From: Tumebacillus sp. BK434
GTDB taxonomy: Bacteria > Bacillota > Bacilli > Tumebacillales > Tumebacillaceae
Direction: 5' to 3'
DNA: 64,000 bases
Assembly (NCBI RefSeq): GCF_004340785.1
Contig: NZ_SLXS01000002.1
Location: 434,001-498,000 of the forward strand
The notes beneath the pieces are model-generated. The model saw only the letters and a program-made list of their open reading frames with translations. It did no database searches and had not been told where the DNA came from. This document shows positions 36,898 through 44,832 of the stretch, piece by piece (the first letter of the stretch is position 1; each line of letters starts with the position of its first letter). The translations under genes and the position numbers were made by a program.

Positions 36898-36906
36898 ATT
36901 ATATCA
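36898..36906 (-). promoter_or_regulatory. Extended -10 promoter for the DJ-1/PfpI gene
   Basis: The minus strand reads TGATATAAT, a perfect extended -10 (TGnTATAAT), about 37 bases before the ATG at 36861. No good -35 is visible, as expected for this promoter class. Confidence 0.6.
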
Positions 36907-36987
36907 TTCGTTTGAAAATTTTGATATGCCATCTCCTTCAACAACTAGCAGGGTCTGCGGGCTAGTAAGCATGGGAGGTGAGCAAGC

Positions 36988-37779
36988 ATGTCGCTCGATC
37001 TGGTCTCACAGGTCAAAAGCATCATGCATTTTGTGGAAGAAACGTGCCCTGGCCTTCCGCTCCATGTGGAAAAGAGCGGGGCGGTCTCCGCAGCCCCTGC
37101 CCTCTTGGTGGAGCATGTGCGCTCACAGGCCGCTCCGATGACGGCGACGGCCGTGCAGGACTCGTCGTGGTGGAAGATCACCTTTTTCACGCCCGACTAC
37201 TGGGCGGGCAAACGGGTGGCAGGCGCGCTGAAAGACGCCTTGCAGCAAGAGCGCGAGGTGCCGGCGCGGCTGTTCGATTACAGCCACCCCGCCCCGGCAG
37301 CCGAAGCGGCGGCGACGGGCCGATTGCCCGCCGGCGTCTACCGCGTGCAGGTCAGCGGCGTCGGCCGCGACGGGGCGGAGAGCATGCCGTCCGCGCCGGT
37401 CGATGTGACGCTGGCCGAACCGGGCAGCATCCGGCTGGTCATCCCGCGCCTCGAGCACGGCATCGGCGTCTTTCGCAGCTACTGCGTCTATCTTGGCGGC
37501 AGGCTGGCGCTTGTGGCCGAGCAGGATGCGCTGGGCAACACCGTCTGCGCGGTGGACGAGCTGCCCGCACCTGACGCGGCCGCCCCGGTCGAGACGTCTG
37601 CCGTTCTGGAGCGCTACTTCTATGTAGAAGACGTGCAGAGCGTCACGTTCGGCGAGCGCGGCGAGCACGGCCTGTTCGAAGGCATCGTGCGGCTGAAGAC
37701 GCGGCTGACCGTGCCGAAGCGGGCGGAATTCGCTGAAAAAGTGCTTCAAGTTTCGGCGGCGCTAGCGGCTACTAAGTAG
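36988..37779 (+). CDS. Putative tail terminator / completion protein, first gene of the tail operon
   Basis: A 263-residue protein I do not recognise by name. It begins eight bases after GGGAGGTG and lies directly before a small gene and the sheath gene, where contractile-tail clusters carry a tail terminator or completion protein. Residues 1-105 look like a small alpha/beta tail-terminator-type domain. About residues 110-175 read like an Fn3/Ig-type beta sandwich (AGVYRVQVSGVGRDGAESMPSAP, cut here to the idea of strand-loop-strand). About 205-245 is another beta-rich stretch. The assignment comes from position and general character only. The frame has the GC-rich codon usage of its neighbours. 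Confidence 0.45.
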   Translation: MSLDLVSQVKSIMHFVEETCPGLPLHVEKSGAVSAAPALLVEHVRSQAAPMTATAVQDSSWWKITFFTPDYWAGKRVAGALKDALQQEREVPARLFDYSHPAPAAEAAATGRLPAGVYRVQVSGVGRDGAESMPSAPVDVTLAEPGSIRLVIPRLEHGIGVFRSYCVYLGGRLALVAEQDALGNTVCAVDELPAPDAAAPVETSAVLERYFYVEDVQSVTFGERGEHGLFEGIVRLKTRLTVPKRAEFAEKVLQVSAALAATK

Positions 37780-37792
37780 GGAGGTGAGAGGA

Positions 37793-38005
37793 ATGGAAGA
37801 CATCAACGAAATCCCGGAGCAGAGCCGCGAAGCGGTGTTTCAGCTCCAAGCGATCCTGGAGGCCGATTCGTACGAGGTGCTGAACGTTGCTCCGTACGTG
37901 TTGAGAGGCGCGGTCGTCCGCGCCGGGCTGTCGGCGAACGATCTCGTGACCATGACCCAAATCAAGCAGGCGATTCAAGCATTTTTGCAGGCTCCGGCAA
38001 AGTAA
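37793..38005 (+). CDS. Small conserved-position tail-cluster protein (unknown)
   Basis: A 70-residue mainly helical protein starting at the ATG at 37793, six bases after GGGAGGTGAG-type pairing; an in-frame GTG nine bases earlier overlaps that site and is less likely. It ends 33 bases before the sheath gene. PBSX carries a comparably short gene at this place (XkzB-like, from memory). No function can be read from the sequence. Confidence 0.7.
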   Translation: MEDINEIPEQSREAVFQLQAILEADSYEVLNVAPYVLRGAVVRAGLSANDLVTMTQIKQAIQAFLQAPAK

Positions 38006-38038
38006 AACGGAGCGATAACTCTCGGAGGTGAAGGTAAG

Positions 38039-39445
38039 ATGGCAGGAGGAAAATGGACGATTCTCGATACTCTCGATCCGTCTCAACGTTCTGGTTTCTA
38101 TATTAACTTTGTAGCAGATGCAGCAGCAGGTGTGCAGGCAGGCGTGCAAGGCGTCGTGGCGATCCCGGTCACTGCGCCGTGGGGTCCGGAAGGCCAGCTG
38201 GTGAAGATCACGTCCGATCTGGAATTTGCAGCGGCGTTCTCCCGTCTGGAGGAAGGCTCGGCGAAGAATCTCGTGCTGCAAGCGCTGAAAGGCGGCGCCA
38301 GCACCGTTCTGGCCTACCGCATGGCGGTCGGCGCAAAAGCTGCGACCGCGACCTTGAAGGCGGGCGCGACCGATGCGGTCAAAGCGACTGCCGTCTACAC
38401 CGGCGCATACGGCAACGAGCTGACCGTCTCGGTCACCGATGCGGTGGCAGGCGCGAAAGAATTCAAGATCTTCGACGGTGCGAAAGTGCTGGAGAAATTC
38501 AGCTTTGACGGCACTGCGACCGGCCTGATCGCAGCGGTGAACGGCCAGTCCCACTACGTGGAGCTGACCAAGCTTGCCGACGGCACGTTCACCACGGCGG
38601 TCAACGAGCCGCTGACGGGCGGTGCATCCGGTCAGGCGGTGACCAACGCCGAGTATTCGGACGCGCTTGCCGTGCTCGAAGGCCATGCGTATGAATTCAA
38701 CATTTTGACGATCGGTTCCGGCGAGGGCGACCTGCAGGAGACGGCAGCCGAATTCATCCGCCGACTGCGCGGCGAAGGCCACTTTGTGCAGCTCGTGCTC
38801 GGTCACAGCGCCAATGGCGATTTTGACGGTGCGAAAGCGGCAGCGCTCGGCCTGAACCACGAAGGCATCGTCTACCACAACATCGGCGTCAAGCTGGGCG
38901 GCAAGACCCTGACCCCGGCCGAGTTCTCCGGCCGCATCGCCGGCATGATCGCCGGTGCCGGCCCGGATGCCTCGATCACCTATGCGCTGATCGGCGGCAT
39001 CGACGGCCTGGCCAACCTGCTCAACCACAACCAAATCCGCGAAGCCAACAAAGCGGGTCTGGTCGCCGCCTTCTACGACGGTGAGACCTACCGCATCGAA
39101 AAAGGCATCAACACGCTGACGTCCTACTCCGGCACGCAGCATGAAGGCTATTCCAAGATCAAGAACATCTCCGTCCTCGATGCGATCGGCAACGCCCTGA
39201 CCATCTCGGCGAACAAAAACTACATCGGCAAAGTGCTCAACGACGAAGTCGGCCGCGATGCGCTGCTCGGCGCGATCCGCGCGGCGTTCGACATCTTTGA
39301 GCAGGGCCGCCTGATCCAAAAAGGCTCGCTGGTCGGCCTCGACCCGACCCGTCCGTCGGTCGGCGACCAAGTCTTCCTCGACCTGCGCGTCACTCCGATC
39401 GACGCGATGGAAGAAATCTATACAACGATCCGAGTGGGCCGCTAA
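38039..39445 (+). CDS. xkdK: Contractile tail sheath protein (XkdK-like)
   Basis: A 468-residue phage tail sheath protein, close to the size of PBSX XkdK. The N-terminus carries the family feature of a short arm leading to the segment GVVAIPVTAPWGP near residues 39-51, and the C-terminal part (GNALTISANK, then FDIFEQGRLI) matches the conserved sheath core that packs on the tube. The start ATG follows GGAGGTGA by eight bases. Sheath subunits form the contracting outer cylinder that drives the tube into the target. It is followed by the tube gene 35 bases downstream. Confidence 0.92.
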   Translation: MAGGKWTILDTLDPSQRSGFYINFVADAAAGVQAGVQGVVAIPVTAPWGPEGQLVKITSDLEFAAAFSRLEEGSAKNLVLQALKGGASTVLAYRMAVGAKAATATLKAGATDAVKATAVYTGAYGNELTVSVTDAVAGAKEFKIFDGAKVLEKFSFDGTATGLIAAVNGQSHYVELTKLADGTFTTAVNEPLTGGASGQAVTNAEYSDALAVLEGHAYEFNILTIGSGEGDLQETAAEFIRRLRGEGHFVQLVLGHSANGDFDGAKAAALGLNHEGIVYHNIGVKLGGKTLTPAEFSGRIAGMIAGAGPDASITYALIGGIDGLANLLNHNQIREANKAGLVAAFYDGETYRIEKGINTLTSYSGTQHEGYSKIKNISVLDAIGNALTISANKNYIGKVLNDEVGRDALLGAIRAAFDIFEQGRLIQKGSLVGLDPTRPSVGDQVFLDLRVTPIDAMEEIYTTIRVGR

Positions 39446-39480
39446 CGCGGTCCGCTCTCATTTCAGGAGGGTGATTCCAC

Positions 39481-39933
39481 ATGGCGATGAACGCAGGCTA
39501 CGCGATTAACGGTTCCTTCGGCACCTTGTACGAAGGCGATACCTTTATGGCGAATTGCAAAAAAGTAGAAGCAAAAGTAACGATCGACAAAGAGGAGCTC
39601 AAGCTCTCCTCGACCCGCCGCACCGGCTACAAATCGAAAGGCGTCAAAGGCGAAGGCACGATCGGCCTGTACAAAGTCGACTCCAAGTTCCTCGAGCGCG
39701 TCACCTCCTACATGAGCAACGAGCGCTCCGTGCAGTTCGTCGGCCAGCTCCTCGTCGTGCTCGACGATCCGGAGTCTCTGGGCGTGGAGAAAGTGCTGCT
39801 CAAGAACGTCAAGTTCTGGGAAGTCAACTTCGGCTGGACGCTCGACTCGATCCTCGAAGAAGAGATTCCGTTCACCTTCGAAGACATCCAGATCTCGTCG
39901 GCGATCAAAGGCGACGCGACGAAAGCCCGTTAA
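39481..39933 (+). CDS. xkdM: Tail tube protein (XkdM-like)
   Basis: A 150-residue protein of the XkdM/DUF2001 family, which forms the inner tube of PBSX-type tails. The beginning (YAINGSFGTLYEGD) and the repeated beta-strand pattern fit the family, as does the length. The ATG follows CAGGAGGGTG. A hairpin with a T-rich tail comes directly after this gene, so sheath and tube, the two high-copy parts, can be made in excess of what follows. Confidence 0.9.
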   Translation: MAMNAGYAINGSFGTLYEGDTFMANCKKVEAKVTIDKEELKLSSTRRTGYKSKGVKGEGTIGLYKVDSKFLERVTSYMSNERSVQFVGQLLVVLDDPESLGVEKVLLKNVKFWEVNFGWTLDSILEEEIPFTFEDIQISSAIKGDATKAR

Positions 39934-39960
39934 GTTTTGAGCATCGCGTGACTATATAGA

Positions 39961-40002
39961 GGCTGGGAAGGGAATTTCGGTTCCCGCCCAGCCATTATTT
40001 TT
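39961..40002 (+). terminator. Intra-operon hairpin, likely partial terminator after the tube gene
   Basis: GGCTGGG (39961-39967) pairs with CCCAGCC (39987-39993), and inside it GGGAA pairs with TTCCC around TTTCGG. ATTATTTTTC follows. Its position after sheath and tube suggests attenuation rather than the end of the operon. Confidence 0.75.
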
Positions 40003-40019
40003 CTAGGAGGCCACTAGCC

Positions 40020-40463
40020 ATGAAAAAAGAAGAAACGAAATCCCTCGCCATGACCCAAGATCTGTACGTCGACCCGCTCGAAGCGCTGCTGTCTGTCGAT
40101 GCGGACAAGTCCCCGGAAGACGATGTGTACTTGAAGCGCTTGAACGCGAAGTTTCGCGTGCGAGGCCCGAAGCAGTCTGAGTACAAAGCGACCTTGGAGC
40201 GCTGTGTGAAAGAGACGGGCAAAGGCAAGAACCTGCGCCGTTCGCTCGACACCGACATGTTCCAAAAGCTGCTCGTTCACACCTTCACCGTCTCCCCGAA
40301 CCTGGCCGATCCGAAGCTGGCAGAAAAATACGGCGCGCTGGTGGCCGAAGAAGTGGTCGAGAAAGCGCTGCTGCCGGGCGAAGTCGACAAGCTGGCGGAG
40401 CGCATCCTGGAGCTGGGCGGCTACGGTGAAGACGACGACCTGGTGGAAGAAGCAAAAAACTAA
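40020..40463 (+). CDS. xkdN: Tail assembly chaperone, zero-frame product (XkdN-like)
   Basis: A 147-residue protein of the XkdN family, in the place of the lambda gpG-type tail assembly chaperone between tube and tape measure. The ATG follows CTAGGAGGCC. Its last codons are GCA-AAA-AAC before TAA, which form the classic slippery heptamer A-AAA-AAC (40454-40460). The -1 frame after it is open for 53 codons, so a longer chaperone is almost certainly made by programmed frameshifting. Such chaperones coat the tape measure and recruit tube subunits. Confidence 0.88.
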   Translation: MKKEETKSLAMTQDLYVDPLEALLSVDADKSPEDDVYLKRLNAKFRVRGPKQSEYKATLERCVKETGKGKNLRRSLDTDMFQKLLVHTFTVSPNLADPKLAEKYGALVAEEVVEKALLPGEVDKLAERILELGGYGEDDDLVEEAKN

Positions 40464-40621
40464 TTCGCGACGGGCACGGCGAGGCGGTGCTCCTGCACGC
40501 GATCTTTATCGAAACGGGCCGTTTCCCTTCCGAGGTGCAAAAGCTACCTCGCGGGGAAAGGGCCTTTCTTTATGCCTCGATCATTGTGGAGATGGAAAAT
40601 CGTAGAAAAGCGATGAAGTAA
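40460..40621 (+). CDS. Frameshift extension of the tail assembly chaperone (-1 frame)
   Basis: Reading in the -1 frame after the slip at 40454-40460 gives 53 further residues (beginning LIRDGHGEAV and ending in a helical ENRRKAMK segment) to the TAA at 40619-40621, which overlaps the ribosome site of the tape measure gene. The fusion 40020-40621 would be about 200 residues. It has no good start codon or RBS of its own, as expected for a gpGT-type extension. Confidence 0.85.
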   Translation, partial: LIRDGHGEAVLLHAIFIETGRFPSEVQKLPRGERAFLYASIIVEMENRRKAMK

Positions 40622-40633
40622 GGAGGTGAATCT

Positions 40634-43600
40634 ATGTCAGGAGCAACGGATTCTGCGCAAAGGTTAGCGGAATTGACACCGAAAATGAACGCGCTTAACA
40701 ATGCAACCAACTATGCGGTTGGCAGCATGAGTAAACTCGCTTCCATTTCCTTTGATGCGCTCACTCAGTCGGCCAGCCGGCTGTTTGGTGTCATGAAAAG
40801 TGTCGGAGAACAAGCGGTTCAGGTGTCAATGAAGGTCGAAGTACAGGCGGCTACACTCAAAAAATATTATGAAAACCAACTGTACAACCAGTACAAGGCC
40901 CAGAATTTTAGCGATGACGACGCGAGGGATCTTTCAGGCGCACTAGCATCTGGAAAAGCGCAGAAACATTTTCAACAGGTAGAAGCGATCAGAGCCAACT
41001 CGCTGCTAGAAGAAGAGGATATTTTCAAAAGCCTCCTAATGGCGGAGCAACTGAAATCCCTGCAATCTGAAGCAGACATCAATAAAATGGTCGACATCGC
41101 TTCCGGCAGACAGACCGAGATGAAAAACGTGGTCGCAATGTTCCAACAGTTGGAGAATGGCGATTATTTTCGAGGATTTCAGAATGCTGTCGATCTCGGG
41201 GTCGACAAAGACGACCTAAAGAAGATATACAATTTTGAATTCAGCGGCCCTGGTGAGATGAACTTTGACGGTATCAAAGGTGCCGATAATTTGACCGATC
41301 AAGAAAAAAGCGCCAGAGCATCCCAGGCTGTTATGGAACTATTGGCCAAGAATAACATTGGCATGGCTGAGCAGCAGTCGAAGTCGATGTTGGGAACCTG
41401 GGGTACTATTCAACTGCGTCTCGAACAGATCTACCGACGCTCGATGGGGCTAGATGAGAGCGGCACGCCCAAGAAGGGCTCCATTTTTGATGACCTCTTG
41501 AAAGTCAGCAGCGCGGTGGAAAGTGCCTTGAAAAATGTCAGCAACTTGCAGGCGCTGACTGACCCCAACCTGAACATCTGGGAGAAACTCGGAGCGATCA
41601 TGATGTCGCTGAAAGACCAGTTTTCCAACTGGTGGTACAGCGGTGGTTCGGAAACTGTCGAGCAGATCGCAAATGACATGGGCAAAGCGTTAGGCACGGG
41701 CATTACCGCTATTTTCAGCTCCGATATTTCTGCGGATAAAAATGTGTTCGTCTCGCTGGGCTTGACGATCGTCAAGGGGCTTTTGAAAGGTTTTGTCGAA
41801 GGATTCGACCTTGGTGCGATCATGGACTCCACCTTTGGTAAAATTGCACTCCTTCTTGGCGGTGGATGGTTGATAAAGAAGATGTTCACTCCAAAAGGCG
41901 ACTTGCTTTCAGGTCTGATTTCAGGAGCAAAAGGTAAGCTCATTGACGGCGCCTTGTCCAAAATATTCAAAGATACCAACCACCCCAAGGAAATATCCGG
42001 GAAGATAGACACCGTTACGAGTCACCTTGCGACGATCGTCGGTCACCTGCAAAAGATCGTCGAATGCGTTTGCCGACATTGCGATTGCAAGCAGGCAATG
42101 AGTGGAGAATTGTCGGGCGATTCCAATAGCAATCGAAGGAATAGACGCAATAGAACTCGTAATCCAGTTGGGAATCTGCGCAGGAGAGTCGAATCTGACG
42201 ACAGAAGGATCGCTCGAAATAATAGACGTGTCAATCTTGACGAAACGGTAAGGCGGACTGCTGGAAGGGACTCCGCAACAAGCAGAGCAAACGCCAGGTT
42301 CAATGCAGGTGGTACTTCTGGCACCAACGCAGGGGGCAACGTAAGGAACCAGACAGGCGGTACACCAAGCCTCCAGAGATGGGGAAATACGGGTGCTCCT
42401 CCAAGTCTTCAAAGCTGGGGCAATACCGGTGCTCCGCCAAGCCTCCAGAGATGGGGCAATACCGGAGCACCTCCAAGCGTCCAAAGGTGGGGCAATTCAG
42501 GCAGTACCCAAAGCATCCAAAGTTTGAGCAATCCTAGCGCTGCTCCAAGTATCCAGAGATGGAACATGGGAGCTCCCCAAACAAGTCCTTCCACATGGGG
42601 CAATGCTACGACAAACGCAATGTCCGGTGCAATGGCAAGCCCAAGGGCTAATCCAGGGACGAATGCAGGAGGCACAGCAACGAACCAAGCATTGGCAAAC
42701 GCAAGGGCCACGACAGGAATCCAGGCAGGGGGCAATGCACCGACCAGTGGATTAACGAGTCCCGTGACTCCTGCAGGAACGAATGCAGGAGGCACTGCAA
42801 CGACCAGTGCCATGGCAAACGCAAGAGCCGCTACCCGAACGAATGCTGTGCCCGGCGTGACGAGCCAGGCAAGTCCCCATGCGGGACCGCGGGTGGACAT
42901 CCCCGAAGGCGGAAAAAGCTCGCTGCTGAAATCGTTTGCCAAAAAAGGGATCAGACGCATCCCCGGTGTGAGCACCGCATTGTCTGTCTTTGACATCTTT
43001 AAGGCAAAGGACAAGGCTGGCGCAACGATCAAAGCGGCCGGTTCCGGACTGGGAGGCTGGGGTGGAGCCGCAGCAGGCGCTGCGCTTGGGACGGCGATCT
43101 TCCCTGGCGTGGGTACAGTTGTCGGTGGCCTGATCGGCGGTATTGCGGGGGCAATGACCGGCGAAAAGGTCGGAGAAATCACATCGAAGAAACTTGATAC
43201 AGAAGGATTTACCGCTCGCAGGAGTGCGAGTAGACTTTCCCCTTCGCGCGTCACGCCATCGTCTGGAACTGGCAGTATGGCGAGGGATTACAGAAGCTCG
43301 CTGAACAGCATGGAATCGTACAGCAGCGGGTTCCAGACATCGCTGACCAACGGCATGGGAACAACATTCTCCGGTCTGCCGGTGGTGGCGAACCAAGGCA
43401 TGCTCGGGCTGCAGTCAACCGTTGGCGGTGGCTTCAATCGGATGATGGCACAGAGCAATACGCAGTTGTCCGGCATGAGCGGGATGTTTGGCACCAATTT
43501 TAATACGGCGAGCAACACGGCTGTGGCGTCGGTTGCGCCGCTTCCGGGAAAAATCGGCGGCATGCTGAACACAATTCCAGGGCTCGTCAATACTAGCGGA

Positions 43601-44089
43601 ATGAGCTCGATCGGCGTTGGGATCGTCGGCAGCATCTCTGCCGGAATGCTCACCGCGCTCTCCGGGTTGCCTCCGATCGCGCAGTTACTGCTTGGCAATG
43701 CGGCAAACGGCCTGCAGCAAAGCAGTTCCAAAGCTCCGGTCCACTCATCAGACGAGCAGGAAGTGATGAACCGCCGAAAATATTATGCCTATCAATACCA
43801 TGGCGGCGGCCTCGTCGAAAATGAAGGCTGGGCGATCCTCAAGCGCAAAGAGATGGTGCTCGACGAGAACCTCTCCTCCTTCATCCGCACCTCGGCGGCC
43901 ACCTCGACCGGCCAGGGCGTATCCGGCAACAGCAGCGGGCCGGTCAACATCCAGATCGGCGCACTGGCGAACACGCTGCAAGTCCGCGAAGAGGCGGACA
44001 TCCACAACATCGCGGCTGCGCTGTCCAATGAGCTGAAGCGCGTGCTGACCAACCAAGGCGTCTACAGCCAGGCGGAGGTGGCGAGATAA
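40634..44089 (+). CDS. xkdO: Tail tape measure protein (XkdO-like)
   Basis: A 1151-residue protein, the longest of the tail cluster and placed after the chaperone, as tape measures are. The N-terminal 470 residues are largely helical with a hydrophobic stretch near 400-420. Then come a CVCRHCDC cluster (about 478-485), an Arg/Asn-rich basic stretch (about 490-560), 12-residue repeats (578-643), Gly/Ala/Asn/Thr-rich repeats (about 660-740), a glycine-zipper hydrophobic segment (about 805-853) and a C-terminal region ending in NIQIGALANTLQVREEADIHNI-like helix-forming sequence. Base composition drops relative to the neighbours in the first two thirds, which suggests exchange. It sets tail length and may be ejected into the target. 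Confidence 0.88.
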   Translation: MSGATDSAQRLAELTPKMNALNNATNYAVGSMSKLASISFDALTQSASRLFGVMKSVGEQAVQVSMKVEVQAATLKKYYENQLYNQYKAQNFSDDDARDLSGALASGKAQKHFQQVEAIRANSLLEEEDIFKSLLMAEQLKSLQSEADINKMVDIASGRQTEMKNVVAMFQQLENGDYFRGFQNAVDLGVDKDDLKKIYNFEFSGPGEMNFDGIKGADNLTDQEKSARASQAVMELLAKNNIGMAEQQSKSMLGTWGTIQLRLEQIYRRSMGLDESGTPKKGSIFDDLLKVSSAVESALKNVSNLQALTDPNLNIWEKLGAIMMSLKDQFSNWWYSGGSETVEQIANDMGKALGTGITAIFSSDISADKNVFVSLGLTIVKGLLKGFVEGFDLGAIMDSTFGKIALLLGGGWLIKKMFTPKGDLLSGLISGAKGKLIDGALSKIFKDTNHPKEISGKIDTVTSHLATIVGHLQKIVECVCRHCDCKQAMSGELSGDSNSNRRNRRNRTRNPVGNLRRRVESDDRRIARNNRRVNLDETVRRTAGRDSATSRANARFNAGGTSGTNAGGNVRNQTGGTPSLQRWGNTGAPPSLQSWGNTGAPPSLQRWGNTGAPPSVQRWGNSGSTQSIQSLSNPSAAPSIQRWNMGAPQTSPSTWGNATTNAMSGAMASPRANPGTNAGGTATNQALANARATTGIQAGGNAPTSGLTSPVTPAGTNAGGTATTSAMANARAATRTNAVPGVTSQASPHAGPRVDIPEGGKSSLLKSFAKKGIRRIPGVSTALSVFDIFKAKDKAGATIKAAGSGLGGWGGAAAGAALGTAIFPGVGTVVGGLIGGIAGAMTGEKVGEITSKKLDTEGFTARRSASRLSPSRVTPSSGTGSMARDYRSSLNSMESYSSGFQTSLTNGMGTTFSGLPVVANQGMLGLQSTVGGGFNRMMAQSNTQLSGMSGMFGTNFNTASNTAVASVAPLPGKIGGMLNTIPGLVNTSGMSSIGVGIVGSISAGMLTALSGLPPIAQLLLGNAANGLQQSSSKAPVHSSDEQEVMNRRKYYAYQYHGGGLVENEGWAILKRKEMVLDENLSSFIRTSAATSTGQGVSGNSSGPVNIQIGALANTLQVREEADIHNIAAALSNELKRVLTNQGVYSQAEVAR
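42365..42562 (+). repeat. 5.5 tandem copies of a 36-bp coding repeat in the tape measure gene
   Basis: Units beginning CCAAGCCTCCAGAGATGG start at 42365, 42401, 42437, 42473, 42509 and 42545 (last one half). Each encodes a 12-residue unit of the type PSLQRWGNTGAP. The later copies are more diverged. Confidence 0.9.
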
Positions 44090-44817
44090 TGTCGTACGGA
44101 ACGGGTCAGATCGGCCCTTTTTTGTTGACCTATTGGGATCAGGTCGGCGTGAGCAGGACACTGGCGTTTCCTGTTGCGCCGGCCCAGATCAGTGTCAAAT
44201 ACGCTCATGAGTTTCAGGAGTCGAGCGTGCTCGGCCTCGGCCAGACCGCCTTTCGCGGCGGCGATCAGCTGGCGGAGCTTAGCTTCTCCAGCTTTTTCCC
44301 CCGCGATTATGACCGGACGCTCGTCGACACCTGGGCGTACAGTTCCCCGGAATCGTTGAAATCGCCGCAGGAATTCGAGCGTATCATCCACGAGATTCGC
44401 CAGGTCGGCAAACCGTCGCGCCTGACGATCGGCGGAACGTATTTCAACGCCGATGTGATGATCCGCACCTTCGATGTCGAGCATCGCGGCGGCGAACCGG
44501 GCGATGTCTATTTCACGATCACGTTCAAGAAACACCGCACGTTGACGGTGAAGAAAACAGACCCCAAGCAAGGCACTTCCTCGGGCAGCGAACGCCCGCC
44601 GAGCGCCCCGGCCCCAAAAACGCATACCGTCGTCTCGGGGGATACGCTGTGGGCGCTGGCCAAGCGCTATTTGGGCAACGGAGCCAAATACATGGAGATC
44701 TACAACCTCAACACAGGCGTGATCGGCAAAGACCCCAATCTGATCCGCCCCGGCCAAGTTTTGAAGCTCCCGCCGTCTGCCGCAACTGGCGCGCCGAGCG
44801 TCGCCGGGGCGAAATAG
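44089..44817 (+). CDS. xkdP: LysM-bearing tail/baseplate protein (XkdP-like)
   Basis: A 242-residue protein whose ATG overlaps the tape measure stop (TAATG). Residues 1-150 form a beta-rich baseplate domain. A Pro/Ser linker is followed by a LysM domain at about 178-228 (HTVVSGDTLWALAKRYLG, then NLIRPGQVLKLP). LysM binds peptidoglycan, so the protein probably helps position the hub on the cell wall. The order after the tape measure and the size match PBSX XkdP. Confidence 0.9.
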   Translation: MSYGTGQIGPFLLTYWDQVGVSRTLAFPVAPAQISVKYAHEFQESSVLGLGQTAFRGGDQLAELSFSSFFPRDYDRTLVDTWAYSSPESLKSPQEFERIIHEIRQVGKPSRLTIGGTYFNADVMIRTFDVEHRGGEPGDVYFTITFKKHRTLTVKKTDPKQGTSSGSERPPSAPAPKTHTVVSGDTLWALAKRYLGNGAKYMEIYNLNTGVIGKDPNLIRPGQVLKLPPSAATGAPSVAGAK

Positions 44818-44832
44818 TAGGGAGGGACGAAC

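Noticed and set aside
36862-36987. Search for a LexA box or sigma-A promoter before the tail operon
   Set aside because: No GAAC-N4-GTTC and no convincing -35/-10 pair on the plus strand; only a small CTAGC/GCTAG stem near 36946-36967. Left unassigned.
36978-37574. Plus-strand ORF overlapping the first tail gene in another frame
   Set aside because: Starts next to, but not after, the ribosome site and translates to Arg/Gly-rich low-complexity sequence; the 36988 frame continues to the next gene in normal operon spacing.
42365-42562. Possible CRISPR array
   Set aside because: The 36-bp units are contiguous without unique spacers and stay in the reading frame of the tape measure protein.
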